From IMG/VR virus record IMGVR_UViG_3300031766_001511, positions 1 to 56,118 of that record: a stretch of 56,118 bases of DNA. One strand, given 5' to 3'. Under the pieces are notes generated by a model, which was not told where the DNA came from, made no database searches, and worked only from the letters and a program-made list of their open reading frames with translations. This document shows, in pieces, positions 16,193 to 25,189 of this stretch; position 1 is the stretch's first letter; each line of letters opens with the position of its first letter. The position numbers were made by a program, and so were the translations under genes. Source of the stretch: a virus.

Positions 16193-17968
16193 TTAGTCAC
16201 ATGGTATTATGCTTGTAACCATTCCATTAGTTACAATAAGTATATCAGTACTACCATCAACAGCTATACGACCGTTATCGAACGGGAATTCACCATTAGG
16301 GTCTGTAAATATTGGGTTATTTTGTGCTGGAGTAGTATTAGTCTCGTCTTTAAATTTAGCGAAGTAATACGTTTCAGTTTTAACCGCCGCACATTGTGTT
16401 ACTCCTGATGCACCTATAAATGAAGGTAACGCCGCAGGACATGAAATATCCATATCCCATACTGTATTACTATAAAATCCAATACTTTCTAGTCTTAGGT
16501 CAGATGCAAGAGTATTTGTTTTCGGTATCACCATAAGGTTCCATGTTCTTGGGTCACCAGCATCAGTACCTGTGTTCGCCACATAATCCCCATTTTGGAA
16601 TGTTGCGTTGGCAGTACCGTTTACTACCCAAGCTTCGTTAGCATCTAAATAATATTGGGTTAATTCATATGATACTCCCGCAGTAATACTTGTAGGTGCC
16701 TCGGTTGGTGAACTTGTTCCAACATATGTGAAGTTTCCGGTACCTGGACTTGTTGACTTGACTGGGTTTGTTACTGCAAGATTTGGACTAAACAATGTAT
16801 TGTAGGTTGCTAAGTTATGACGTACTCTAATACCATCTGGAATTGAACGAGGCCCGAAATAAATAACAACCGCACCTGTGTCAGTACCAACACTAAAGTC
16901 AACAAGATACTTACCTTGTGTACCTATAGGTATACTTGGGGCTCTATTACACGGTTGTAAAGGTATTGCTGGCTCAGTTGGTGTCGGAGTTGGTGTTGAA
17001 GTACTAGTTGGTGTCGGGCTGACATCTCCACCTCCACCTGTTGTTGGTGTTGGAGTCGGAGTCGTAGTATTAGTTGGTGTTGGAGTCACATTTTTATCAT
17101 CTGTAGTTGGTGTCGGAGTTGGTGTTGAAGTACTAGTTGGTGTTGGGCTGACATCTCCACCCCCACCTGTAGTTGGTGTCGGAGTTGGTGTTGAAGTACT
17201 AGTTGGTGTTGGGCTGACATCTCCACCTCCACCTGTTGTCGGTGTTGGTGTTGGGGTTGAGGTATTAGTTGGTGTCGGGCTTGGAGCTATATCACATATA
17301 CAATTTCCATTTGTATTTGCTGACCCACCACATGATGGACTATTGTTTATTACACTCAGAGCACAAATTGTTTTTGAATCGTATCGGTCGAGTATGATTT
17401 GTGTAGTTATACCCTCACAATCTACTACTGTAAATGTTGTACCAGATTCACATTCCATACCTCCATATAAGGACCACGTATTACAACATGGATTCGTTGG
17501 TGTTGGTGTCGGGGTTGATGTGTTAGTTGGGGTATTAGTTGGAGTAGACGTGGGAGGAAGACCTGTTGTTACTGTCGGTGTCGGTGTTACAGTATTAGTT
17601 GGCGTATTTGTCGGTGTTACAGTATTAGTTGGAGTATTTGTCGGTGTTACAGTATTAGTTGGCGTATTTGTTGGGGTAGACGTGGGAGGAAGTCCTGCCG
17701 TTACTGTTGGTGTTGGTGTTTGAGTTGGCGTACTAGTGGGTGTTGGGGTGACAAAAGATACTGTTGCAATAACATCACACGGAGAATCACTTGCACATAT
17801 ATATACGTTATGAGTATCAACATCAACAAATGAATACCCATCAATTAATTGTTGTCTAGTTACCGTAGCAATTAGATTTCCAGCATCTATTGAGGTATGA
17901 TAAATATTAATCACCGAGATATTTGTCCCGACCGTTAATCCTGTTAATGTTACTGTTCTATTCGCCAT
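16193..17968 (-). CDS. Pro-Thr-repeat adhesin / fibre protein
   Basis: 591 residues. An N-terminal beta domain (1-72) attaches to a Pro-Thr-rich linker (74-158), a small Cys-rich domain (160-228, 'CCNTWSLYGGMECESG'), a second Pro-Thr linker (229-332) with repeated GGGGDVSPTPTSTS units, and a C-terminal beta domain (~340-591). The C-terminus ends with 'NNPIFTDPNGEFPFDNGR' and 'IVTNGMVTSIIPCD', a pattern common at the tips of surface-binding proteins in phages of Bacteroidota. PT linkers are typically stiff, extended spacers. Role: host-binding or virion-decoration fibre (inference). An AT element sits 7 bases before the start. Confidence 0.7.
   Translation of the reverse strand: MANRTVTLTGLTVGTNISVINIYHTSIDAGNLIATVTRQQLIDGYSFVDVDTHNVYICASDSPCDVIATVSFVTPTPTSTPTQTPTPTVTAGLPPTSTPTNTPTNTVTPTNTPTNTVTPTNTPTNTVTPTPTVTTGLPPTSTPTNTPTNTSTPTPTPTNPCCNTWSLYGGMECESGTTFTVVDCEGITTQIILDRYDSKTICALSVINNSPSCGGSANTNGNCICDIAPSPTPTNTSTPTPTPTTGGGGDVSPTPTSTSTPTPTPTTGGGGDVSPTPTSTSTPTPTPTTDDKNVTPTPTNTTTPTPTPTTGGGGDVSPTPTSTSTPTPTPTEPAIPLQPCNRAPSIPIGTQGKYLVDFSVGTDTGAVVIYFGPRSIPDGIRVRHNLATYNTLFSPNLAVTNPVKSTSPGTGNFTYVGTSSPTEAPTSITAGVSYELTQYYLDANEAWVVNGTANATFQNGDYVANTGTDAGDPRTWNLMVIPKTNTLASDLRLESIGFYSNTVWDMDISCPAALPSFIGASGVTQCAAVKTETYYFAKFKDETNTTPAQNNPIFTDPNGEFPFDNGRIAVDGSTDILIVTNGMVTSIIPCD
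16973..17284 (-). repeat. Pro-Thr/Gly linker repeats (C-proximal array)
   Basis: In-frame DNA repeats encoding residues ~229-332 of the adhesin. Units of about 22 residues, each with GGGGDVSPTPTSTS then TPTPTPT; one copy has DDKNVTPTPTN instead. Near-identical DNA suggests recent expansion by recombination or slippage. Confidence 0.85.
17495..17749 (-). repeat. Pro-Thr linker repeats (N-proximal array)
   Basis: Encodes residues ~74-158 of the adhesin, mostly 10-residue units of the form TPTNTPTNTV repeated in tandem, flanked by two copies of 'GLPPTSTPTNTPTN'. Confidence 0.85.
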
Positions 17969-17975
17969 CTTAAAT

Positions 17976-18021
17976 TATAAATATAGTTGATTTTATTATT
18001 CTTGTCATATTATTATAAATA
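17976..18021 (-). promoter_or_regulatory. Two TATTTATA elements upstream of PT adhesin
   Basis: Minus-strand TATTTATAAT at 17976-17983 (7 bases before the ATG) and again at 18014-18021 (TATTTATAATAATATGAC). Confidence 0.4.
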
Positions 18022-18062
18022 TATCCACTTTTAGTAATCTTATTATATTTTTATTTACCTTT

Positions 18063-18416
18063 TTAAATTATATTAATATACAAATTTTCTCTTATTGGAG
18101 CAATTAACTTACCCATTGAGTTATGTATATGGAACTCACCAATGAACCTACCTTTAGTGTTCGTATCCTTTTTACGCCACTTATAATAAATATAATATTC
18201 ATAAGGAGCATCGGGGTTATTTTGTATTTTTTCAGTTATATACGCATTTTCCATTAAAATTTTAGGAATACCATTCGATTCATTTTTCATCGAAAATCTA
18301 ATTGTTGCGGTATCTAAATCCGTATCAAATATTTTATATGCGTCTGTTCGCCCATCTCTGACGACCTGCATTTTCAATATTGGTAACTCACTATTTTGTC
18401 TTATAAAAAATTCCAT
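18063..18416 (-). CDS. Stand-alone anchor domain, paralogue of the metzincin protein N-terminus
   Basis: 117 residues. It aligns over its whole length with the first ~118 residues of the neighbouring metzincin protein: both begin MEFFIR.NS.LPI.K.Q, share 'DGR.D', 'TI.FSM.NE', a 'YYxYY' segment, 'IGEF.I.NS.G' and end 'LYINI' or 'LFINI'. The shared unit is likely the part that docks a fibre on the particle. Here it stands alone, either as a minimal adaptor or the remnant of a fibre that lost its tip. A TATTTATT element lies 6 bases upstream. Confidence 0.65.
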   Translation of the reverse strand: MEFFIRQNSELPILKMQVVRDGRTDAYKIFDTDLDTATIRFSMKNESNGIPKILMENAYITEKIQNNPDAPYEYYIYYKWRKKDTNTKGRFIGEFHIHNSMGKLIAPIRENLYINII

Positions 18417-18422
18417 ACTATC

Positions 18423-18430
18423 AATAAATA
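18423..18430 (-). promoter_or_regulatory. TATTTATT element upstream of anchor-domain gene
   Basis: Minus strand CTATTTATTGATAG, 6 bases before the ATG at 18416. Confidence 0.35.
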
Positions 18431-18449
18431 GTTTTTATATTTAATTAGG

Positions 18450-20507
18450 TTATTGATTACTTCCGTAACATTCCATACTAATCTCATTAGATGTTATTTT
18501 ATACTCATAACACTCACTACTACCTGATGGTAAGTTACTAACTAAAACATATAATGGAAAGTCGTTATATGTTAATCCGGTACCGTAAATTTCCCATGGA
18601 CCACCAACACAGTCTCTAAACTGTACAGTAAAGGTAAATGAAGGGGAAGACATATTGGACTCAATAGATAACTCACAATATGGTTCTTCAGGAGTATCTT
18701 GACATATCATATGTTGACCATACGTGGACGCGTAACTATATCCATCTGCAATTCTTTCAGGTCTAAATTCAAGATTAATAAAAGTAATTCCAAAATTAGC
18801 ACAATATGACATAATAGTATGACAATCAGAATTTGGTATGTTACAAGGAAAGTTTGGGCAATCAGAAATATATGTACCATCGAATGTACCTAAAGGAATG
18901 GTCCATGTACCATAGTCCCATGTGTGGAATCCAAGAACAGCATGACCCACTTCATGAGCATGTAAAAAATTATCAAATAAATTACCTGTAACTCCCGACA
19001 TAACATAAGGTAAGTCTACGTTAACATTATATGCAACTGCAACATTATTAATTGTATTATCAATATCAGGATAATAAATTCCTAAGAAATTAGATATCCC
19101 TTGTAACCCCGTATTATTAAAACTTCTTCGATTTATCTGATAAATGAAGTTATAGTCAATACCCGGTAATAAAGTATTATGGTTATTTTTATAATAAGTA
19201 CCAATAGTATCTCGATATTGTACTTCATTAGGATTTCCCGCAACATTCCATGGTTCTGAGGTTTGAGTAGTCCATTCTACGATACCTTTAACTTTAAAAG
19301 TGAAATCACCATTAAAACTTGGTTCATAGAAGGCATTAAGGAATAAATTCATCGATTCAATATAAAGTTGTGAATTACCACCATTTTGCTGTATTCTATT
19401 ATATGAATTAAACGGTAAATCATATATCATATCGACACAATAATATTGTGACCCACTTAAGGACTGTGACATTACCGACTCTCTGAATTGATTAATTTCT
19501 CTTTCTTTAGGGTTTACAGTACTACCACAATTAAAATTAGGACCTTCGATAAATGATTTAAACGCAGTATAAAGTTTATCTGTCGTTTCAGTTAATAAAA
19601 CTGTAGTACTATTCTTTTCGTATAAACAATAAACCGTAGTTTCACTAATACCTAAACTACCAATACTCTTATTACCGTCTTTAATTCGATAAGTTCTAAG
19701 TATTGGGCTAACTGACTCTATTATAGAATTTTCACCCTGACTTGACAATGTTATTTCAGGATTAGAATACTCAGTTTTTTCTAATCTCATTATCGCCATA
19801 GTTCCATCCCAATTAGGAATTGCCATTTCAAAGGACTCGTAATTATTATCGTAGATATTTTTTAGAGTTTCTGAATTGTAAGTAAATTCTGATAGGTTTT
19901 CACCTGTAGAATTAAATGTAAATAAACCTATAGGTGTATCACCTGAGTTAGTAAATTCACAATTTAACTCACAACTTAACGAATAATTAGGTGTTTGAGA
20001 TATTGTGGGGGTGGGGGTAGGGGTAATACTTGAAGGTGATGGTGTAGGGGGTATCGGTGTATTAGACGGTGTAGGGGGTATTCCTCCTCCAGATGAGCCT
20101 CCTCCAGATGAACCTCCACCATACGGTTTACAACATAGTTCAGGCTTGCTAATTGAATCTGTTATATTTATAAATAATTTTTTTCTTCTTGGTAAAATTA
20201 TTTCACCCTGACTATTTGATATTTTAAATTCACCTATATAACCACCGATATGTCTTGTTTCGTGAGAAGTTAATTGGTAATAAACATAGTACTCCACTTC
20301 TTCAGTGTCTATCGTTGATGGTTTAACCATAACTGAGGCAGGTTTATTCATAATGTAATAAACATTAGTTTCTTCATTCCACATACTAAAAGTGATAGTC
20401 GAGTCTTTAGTTAAGTTATCAAACTCTCTAAAGTCAACTCTACCATCTTTTACTATTTGTACCTTTATAATAGGTAACGTACTATTTTTTCTTATAAAAA
20501 ATTCCAT
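18450..20507 (-). CDS. Fibre protein with anchor domain and metzincin-type metalloprotease
   Basis: 685 residues. Residues 1-118: anchor domain shared with the downstream neighbour. Residues ~128-175: Gly-Ser then Pro-Thr flexible linker. Residues ~176-340: unrecognised domain with paired Cys. Residues ~345-600: metalloprotease, with the zinc motif 'HAHEVGHAVLGFHTW' (His518, Glu519, His522, His528) and a Met-turn 'CHTIMSYC' (Met566), the two signatures of metzincins. The canonical Gly after the second His is shifted by one. Residues ~605-685: small Cys-containing beta domain. All three zinc ligands and the catalytic Glu are intact, so it should be active; substrate unknown, perhaps a host surface protein. 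Its start overlaps the stop of the LamG-like gene upstream. Confidence 0.82.
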   Translation of the reverse strand: MEFFIRKNSTLPIIKVQIVKDGRVDFREFDNLTKDSTITFSMWNEETNVYYIMNKPASVMVKPSTIDTEEVEYYVYYQLTSHETRHIGGYIGEFKISNSQGEIILPRRKKLFINITDSISKPELCCKPYGGGSSGGGSSGGGIPPTPSNTPIPPTPSPSSITPTPTPTISQTPNYSLSCELNCEFTNSGDTPIGLFTFNSTGENLSEFTYNSETLKNIYDNNYESFEMAIPNWDGTMAIMRLEKTEYSNPEITLSSQGENSIIESVSPILRTYRIKDGNKSIGSLGISETTVYCLYEKNSTTVLLTETTDKLYTAFKSFIEGPNFNCGSTVNPKEREINQFRESVMSQSLSGSQYYCVDMIYDLPFNSYNRIQQNGGNSQLYIESMNLFLNAFYEPSFNGDFTFKVKGIVEWTTQTSEPWNVAGNPNEVQYRDTIGTYYKNNHNTLLPGIDYNFIYQINRRSFNNTGLQGISNFLGIYYPDIDNTINNVAVAYNVNVDLPYVMSGVTGNLFDNFLHAHEVGHAVLGFHTWDYGTWTIPLGTFDGTYISDCPNFPCNIPNSDCHTIMSYCANFGITFINLEFRPERIADGYSYASTYGQHMICQDTPEEPYCELSIESNMSSPSFTFTVQFRDCVGGPWEIYGTGLTYNDFPLYVLVSNLPSGSSECYEYKITSNEISMECYGSNQ

Positions 20508-22618
20508 TATGTTATTACGTTAAAGTTAGGGTTACAATCTGTTTCGGATATATCAAAACCGAAATCACAAGTTATTTCATCAGTTACAAAATCAAAATCA
20601 CATACTGCCTCTTCCGCATCAAAATCAAAGTAACATCCCAATAAACAAGGGAAACAGTTACTACACCAAAAGTCATATAAATTATATCTACCTTTTAGTT
20701 CTCTATAATTATGTTGAACTTGCGGAGTTGATAATGGTTCGGTATACATCCTAAACTGAGATATCCCACCCATAAAAGTTCCCCCAAAATTAGGTTCAAG
20801 TAAGATATCAGTGGTTAAACCAGATAATGAAGTACCCGATAAAGTTTGGTTTGGCATCGATTCTGGGTCCTGTATATACTTTCCTTCTGTGGCGGTACAT
20901 GCGCTAAACATTAAACTCTCTCTAAGTCCTTGGGTACCTCCGCCCCAACTTACATTAAATGGTACTCCAAGTTGTTTTTCTTTTTGAGTATTTAATTCAC
21001 GAGGTATAATTTCTTCAAAATCCTCAATAACCATAAATAGGTAACCATTAACATATAATTTTAATAACCCTCTTCTTCTGTCTTTATTACGTAACCATTT
21101 TCTATTTAATTCAATTAAACTTTCCTTTTTCTCTTTTTTACTACCTATATGTGTTTGTGGTGGCATTATTAAATTGTACGCGGCACCATTTATTGCTGAC
21201 GGGTAAACCACATCTCTTATATCACCTAAACCTCCCCAATTAATTAAATCACAGTCCTCTAATGTTTGATACCTCTCAAATACGGCAGAAAACATTACCC
21301 ATCTTTCTTCAGTATTAGCAGTTAAACAAACTAATGAGTCGTACCCACAATCATCATATATTCCCCTAACTGAACAAATCTCATTAATACAATAACCTGA
21401 AGAATATGTTAATCCTGTTGTTCCACAGCTACCTGTTGTAACACAGTCACCTGTTAATTTAATGTATTTAACACATAAGTGTGGGTTTTTAGGGTCCCCC
21501 GATAATCTTATTGACATTGCATTTGAAAGTGCATCAACCCCTGGGTCCACCGGTGGGTTAACTATTGTAGTATCATATGCTCCGCAAGGTCCCGTATTAT
21601 GTTTAACTGTGGTACCTGTAGTTGGAAAAACTTTAAAACAATCTGAATTGGTTACTCCTGTGTCGGCACAAGCACATGTTCTTATACAATCATCTAATCC
21701 GGTGGTAACTCTTTTATATGTCCATTCTGTACTACTTTTACCTGAGGTATCAACATTAAACCCGCAATTATAGTTATAACAACCTAAACCGTCTGAACCT
21801 TGATTACCTCTTTTAGATTCTACTTTACCTGAAGCAGGGTGGTAATATTTATTTTCAGCCCTCGTACCAAAATAAAAGAACATACCCGCATTTTCAGGGT
21901 AGACATCATTTAAATAAACTTCAGAAGGTTGTATATTAAATTCTTCTCTTTGCCTTGGTTTAATCACAGTCTCCATAGTCCATCCTTTATTTACTCTTTC
22001 AGGAAAAACTTCGTAATCATAACCAAATAATTTATAAAAACCTTGATAAAATCCTCCGTATAACTCATTATAGTAACCTATCGAATCAAAATTATTTTTA
22101 GATACTATATTATAAATTGTTTTTGAATTACCCGAAAACCTATGGTTTGGATAATCGGCATATGAAGTTACTGGATGAAATTTCATTCTACGGTCATAGT
22201 AATGTGGGTTCCATTTTTCAAAATCATTAATACCCATTGTAAATGTTATGGTTTCACCTGTCATTTTATCATATAACCCGTTATCGGTTGCAACCAAACC
22301 TATATCACACAAAGTAGTCGCCGATTCACAGAATAAATCAACATTTTTAGGGTTATAATAATTTTCAGACACTAAAGTATTTCCGGTATAATTAACATTC
22401 CACAACAATTTCATTTTTTGGTTAGATATATTTGATGATAAATCAATATACACGGGTAACCTATCTCCATCGTCTTCCGCAATAAGTTTTTTAGAAAATA
22501 CTACCTCCTCATCATAATCTCTTTCATCTGAAGCGATTGTAAGGTCAAAGTAACTACTACTATCTAAACGGATATCGTATCGATTAAAATTATAATTATT
22601 AATATTCTGACTTGCCAT
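20507..22618 (-). CDS. LamG/concanavalin-like fibre protein
   Basis: 703 residues. The N-terminal 120 residues are a beta region. From ~210 a lectin-like jelly-roll pattern is visible: 'WTMETVIKPR' (typical first strand), 'GMFFYFGTRAEN', then 'LLKLYVNGYLFMVIEDFEE', and the closing 'GGISQFRMYTEPLSTPQVQH' which is the classic end of a LamG/concanavalin domain. Two Cys-rich insertions lie at ~280-330 and ~390-430, and the C-terminus has acidic Cys-containing repeats (CDFDFVTDEITCDFGF). Likely a receptor-binding or carbohydrate-binding virion protein, first of a four-gene adhesin set on this strand. It diverges directly from the plus-strand block, with only a few bases between start codons. Confidence 0.7.
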   Translation of the reverse strand: MASQNINNYNFNRYDIRLDSSSYFDLTIASDERDYDEEVVFSKKLIAEDDGDRLPVYIDLSSNISNQKMKLLWNVNYTGNTLVSENYYNPKNVDLFCESATTLCDIGLVATDNGLYDKMTGETITFTMGINDFEKWNPHYYDRRMKFHPVTSYADYPNHRFSGNSKTIYNIVSKNNFDSIGYYNELYGGFYQGFYKLFGYDYEVFPERVNKGWTMETVIKPRQREEFNIQPSEVYLNDVYPENAGMFFYFGTRAENKYYHPASGKVESKRGNQGSDGLGCYNYNCGFNVDTSGKSSTEWTYKRVTTGLDDCIRTCACADTGVTNSDCFKVFPTTGTTVKHNTGPCGAYDTTIVNPPVDPGVDALSNAMSIRLSGDPKNPHLCVKYIKLTGDCVTTGSCGTTGLTYSSGYCINEICSVRGIYDDCGYDSLVCLTANTEERWVMFSAVFERYQTLEDCDLINWGGLGDIRDVVYPSAINGAAYNLIMPPQTHIGSKKEKKESLIELNRKWLRNKDRRRGLLKLYVNGYLFMVIEDFEEIIPRELNTQKEKQLGVPFNVSWGGGTQGLRESLMFSACTATEGKYIQDPESMPNQTLSGTSLSGLTTDILLEPNFGGTFMGGISQFRMYTEPLSTPQVQHNYRELKGRYNLYDFWCSNCFPCLLGCYFDFDAEEAVCDFDFVTDEITCDFGFDISETDCNPNFNVIT

Positions 22619-22652
22619 GAATGGTTTTTATAGATAAATACTTTGTTCGTAG

Positions 22653-22660
22653 TATTTATA
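22653..22660 (+). promoter_or_regulatory. TATTTATA element upstream of 22675 gene
   Basis: GTATTTATATTAAAAAAGAATCT, ending 14 bases before the ATG at 22675. Nearly identical to the element before the 44970 gene (GTATTTATATTAAAAAGAG). Confidence 0.5.
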
Positions 22661-22674
22661 TTAAAAAAGAATCT

Positions 22675-23427
22675 ATGAAGTCGTATCTTTATAAAACAAA
22701 GGAGGGTGCTGAGAAAGCCTCAAAGGAATTGGGTTGTGAGGGTTCTCACAAACATAAAAGAAAAACATTTATGCCGTGTAAAACACATAAAGAGTTTTTA
22801 GATGTTACTCAGACCTCAAAACCTGAAGGAGAAATGGATGAGATAATTGACTATGACGGTACTATGTTAAATTCTAAAATACCGATTTTAGACCCTAATG
22901 TTAGTGCGGATGGTAATACAACTATGGATAAGACTGTTGCGATGGCTCGTATTACACAAGACCCGTTAACAAGAGGGTATAGAACATATTATGGTGAGAG
23001 TATCGAAAAACGAGAAGTTAGTGAAGAAGATATGGAAGACGCTTTTGGTTATGACGAAACCAAATTTATGGATGCCGATGAAACTATAGATTTCTTTATG
23101 GATGAATTAGGTTTTGATGAAGACGACGCTAAAGGTAGGTCTGAAGAAATGGGTAAAGACCCTAAATTAGATGATAGTTCAGAGTTTAAAGATAAGAAAA
23201 ATTTTGTCATGAAAGGTCGACTTACAGAAAAAGGAAAAGTTTTAAGTAAAGAAGACTTAATTAAGATGGCTGACGATATGTTAGTTAGTAAATCTGAAGA
23301 TAAAGATTTAAAAATTGACCGTAAACTTTCACCAATATTAGTTAGAAATATAAAGGCATTAAAAAAATTGGCATTATTAGATGGTATATCAACATCCGAA
23401 TTAGTTAAAATTTTAAAAAATGAATAA
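22675..23427 (+). CDS. Acidic phage protein with KTKEGAEK N-terminal module
   Basis: 250 residues from the ATG at 22675. An in-frame ATG at 22621 would add 18 residues, but it would place the TATTTATA element inside the coding region and abut the divergent start, so 22675 is preferred. The N-terminus 'YLYKTKEGAEKASKELGCEG' followed by 'SHKHKRKTFMPCKTHKEF' is a small Cys/His module that I recall from other marine phage proteins. The rest is acidic and Lys-rich with 'TMDKTVAMARITQDP' and a helical end. Probably a structural or assembly protein; function unknown. It overlaps the next gene by 8 bases. Confidence 0.6.
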   Translation: MKSYLYKTKEGAEKASKELGCEGSHKHKRKTFMPCKTHKEFLDVTQTSKPEGEMDEIIDYDGTMLNSKIPILDPNVSADGNTTMDKTVAMARITQDPLTRGYRTYYGESIEKREVSEEDMEDAFGYDETKFMDADETIDFFMDELGFDEDDAKGRSEEMGKDPKLDDSSEFKDKKNFVMKGRLTEKGKVLSKEDLIKMADDMLVSKSEDKDLKIDRKLSPILVRNIKALKKLALLDGISTSELVKILKNE

Positions 23428-23884
23428 GGAATTATATAACAGAAAAGTTAAAGTACCTGAATCACTTTGTAATCACCTATCTCAGTGTTTTGATTCTGTT
23501 GACGCCGATAGTAATGTCGAAGGGTTTAATAGAAACCAAGACTTAAGAAAAAGTGGTGTGGCCACTTACCAACAAATTAAAAGAATTAAAAATTGGTTTG
23601 AAGGTTATGAGGGTAATAAAGAAGATTCACCATACATTTTAAATGGTGGTGAAAGAATGGAAAAATGGTGTGATAGTGTTTTAGACCATTGGAGAAAAAC
23701 ATTAGATATCGGTAAAAAGGCCAAATCAGAAGGTGGTATGGAAAATGAATATATAAAATATCATACTAAAGATGGAATAGTTGTTAGTCCTAATCAAAAA
23801 CATGAGAAAGGTATTAACAAATTTGACACGTCTGTAACTGAACAAATAAAACAAATAAACGATATAATGAAAACATTAATATAA
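23420..23884 (+). CDS. Conserved hypothetical phage protein
   Basis: 154 residues. Mostly helical: 'LCNHLSQCFDSVDADS', 'SGVATYQQIKRIKNWFEGYE', 'GGERMEKWCDSVLDHWRKTL', and 'TSVTEQIKQINDIMKTLI'. No catalytic motif seen. Overlaps both neighbours (8 bases upstream, 1 base downstream), so it is translationally coupled in a small operon (22675-25189) that probably makes virion or assembly proteins. Confidence 0.6.
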   Translation: MNKELYNRKVKVPESLCNHLSQCFDSVDADSNVEGFNRNQDLRKSGVATYQQIKRIKNWFEGYEGNKEDSPYILNGGERMEKWCDSVLDHWRKTLDIGKKAKSEGGMENEYIKYHTKDGIVVSPNQKHEKGINKFDTSVTEQIKQINDIMKTLI

Positions 23885-24183
23885 TGGCAACACAAAATGA
23901 CAAATTAGACTTCGCACAACCAGCTAACTCATTATCTGAATACGCTGAAGCGGAAAGAGCAAAGTTATTCCCTAAGAATGATTTTTCACCAAAAAGTGAC
24001 CTTTACTCACCTCAACATCCCGATGCGATGGCAGATGGTGATAATATTGGTAGAGGAACTGCTCAATTTTTAGATGTCTACAACGAAACTGCTGGTACTT
24101 CAACAGATATACAAGCAAGGGTTGAAAACACAAAAATTGATAAATATAGTCCTAATAAACCCTACCCTAACTTCGACTTGTAA
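23884..24183 (+). CDS. Small hypothetical protein
   Basis: 99 residues, Asp/Asn/Pro-rich and low in hydrophobic residues ('SPKSDLYSPQHPDAMADGDN', 'DKYSPNKPYPNFDL'). Likely extended or disordered; consistent with a minor virion protein. Stop and start codons overlap both neighbours by one base (TAATG). Confidence 0.55.
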   Translation: MATQNDKLDFAQPANSLSEYAEAERAKLFPKNDFSPKSDLYSPQHPDAMADGDNIGRGTAQFLDVYNETAGTSTDIQARVENTKIDKYSPNKPYPNFDL

Positions 24184-24566
24184 TGAAATTACTTACCACG
24201 GTTAAAGGTCTTATAAATGAAATTGCGTCTCTTAGTGATATTGAAAAATCAATTAGAGACCGAAAAGTTGTAGTTATTAATTACGATGGTAAGGAACCCG
24301 GTGGTAAGGGATATAGAACAATAGAACCTGTTTGTGTGGGTAGAAGTAAGGGTGGTAATAATATGGTACTCAGAGCATGGGATACTGAAGGTGCGTCACA
24401 TACCGCAACTATAGGTGAAAAACCATTACCCGGATGGAGGTTATTCAGAGTTGATAAAATATTTACTTATAAGTTAACTAATGATACCTTTAATGAACCT
24501 AGACCTAACTACAACCCTAACGGTGATAACAGTATGTCTAGCGTAATTTTAAACGCAAAATTTTAA
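24183..24566 (+). CDS. WYL-like small domain protein
   Basis: 127 residues. After a 13-residue leader (MKLLTTVKGLINE) and a helix, the body reads 'RKVVVINYDGKEPGGKGYRT', 'IEPVCVGRSKGGNNMVLRAW' and 'KPLPGWRLFRVDKIFTY'. This follows the WYL-domain order: strand with 'V.I.Y.G', 'R.IEP...G.S..G...LRA', and 'GWR.F+VDKI'. WYL domains are SH3-like barrels that sense ligands or nucleic acid and are usually fused to regulators; here there is no other domain. The leader ends INE, matching the prohead-protease consensus. Role unknown. Confidence 0.55.
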   Translation: MKLLTTVKGLINEIASLSDIEKSIRDRKVVVINYDGKEPGGKGYRTIEPVCVGRSKGGNNMVLRAWDTEGASHTATIGEKPLPGWRLFRVDKIFTYKLTNDTFNEPRPNYNPNGDNSMSSVILNAKF

Positions 24567-24577
24567 TATAAAATAAT

Positions 24578-25189
24578 ATGAGTGACTTAATGCAAAAATT
24601 AGCAGTTTCTAAAAAAATAATGGATAAACACAATGGAACACCTAGGAATCAAGGTGGAGGGTCACTACCTATGTCCGAAAATATAAACGCGACATATAAT
24701 GTGCCTCAAGATATGATACAACAACAAGTACCTCAACAACAAGTACCTCAACAGGCTCAACCAATTAGTAATGGTGAACCTGTAAGTGAAAATGCGATTA
24801 AAAATTCTAAATTACCGGATGAAATAAAAAAATTAATGTTAGAAAATCCTATAGTTCAGCCACAGTCTAATGGTCCAGTATTAACTGACGAATTAATACA
24901 AGGAGCCACACGACTAATGAATAATAATACACCTCCTCAAACAGGTCCTTTACAAAATGAAGGTAATACTGTTATCTCTAATTCTTCAACAATACCAAAC
25001 AATGGGGATTTAAAACAAATGATTAGAGATGTAGTTCGTGACACAGTTAGAGATGTTGTTAGAGAAGAATTAAAAAGTTCGGGTATTGTTACTGAAGGAA
25101 ACCAAAAAGTTAATGAAACATTATCTCTTAGAGTAGGTAAACATGTGTTTGAAGGAAAAGTCCTTAAAGTAAAAAAAGTAAAACAATAA
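24578..25189 (+). CDS. Gln/Pro-rich protein with helical C-terminus
   Basis: 203 residues. The first 140 are low-complexity (VPQQQVPQQAQPIS, NNNTPPQTGPLQNEGN); then a charged amphipathic helix 'MIRDVVRDTVRDVVREELKS' and a basic beta end 'VGKHVFEGKVLKVKKVK'. This could be an oligomerising, particle-associated protein. No family recognised. Last gene of the small operon beginning at 22675. Confidence 0.55.
   Translation: MSDLMQKLAVSKKIMDKHNGTPRNQGGGSLPMSENINATYNVPQDMIQQQVPQQQVPQQAQPISNGEPVSENAIKNSKLPDEIKKLMLENPIVQPQSNGPVLTDELIQGATRLMNNNTPPQTGPLQNEGNTVISNSSTIPNNGDLKQMIRDVVRDTVRDVVREELKSSGIVTEGNQKVNETLSLRVGKHVFEGKVLKVKKVKQ

Noticed and set aside
16878-17723. 281-codon plus-strand open frame rich in Gly-Val
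   Set aside because: It is the antisense shadow of the Pro-Thr repeats in the minus-strand adhesin; the composition is explained by repeat DNA.
20164-20177. Overlapping TATTTATA and TATAAATA inside the metzincin gene
   Set aside because: It lies in coding sequence near no start codon; probably chance in AT-rich DNA, as is the copy near 44133.
22621-23427. Longer start for the gene at 22675
   Set aside because: The ATG at 22621 would abut the divergent start and put the TATTTATA element inside the coding sequence.
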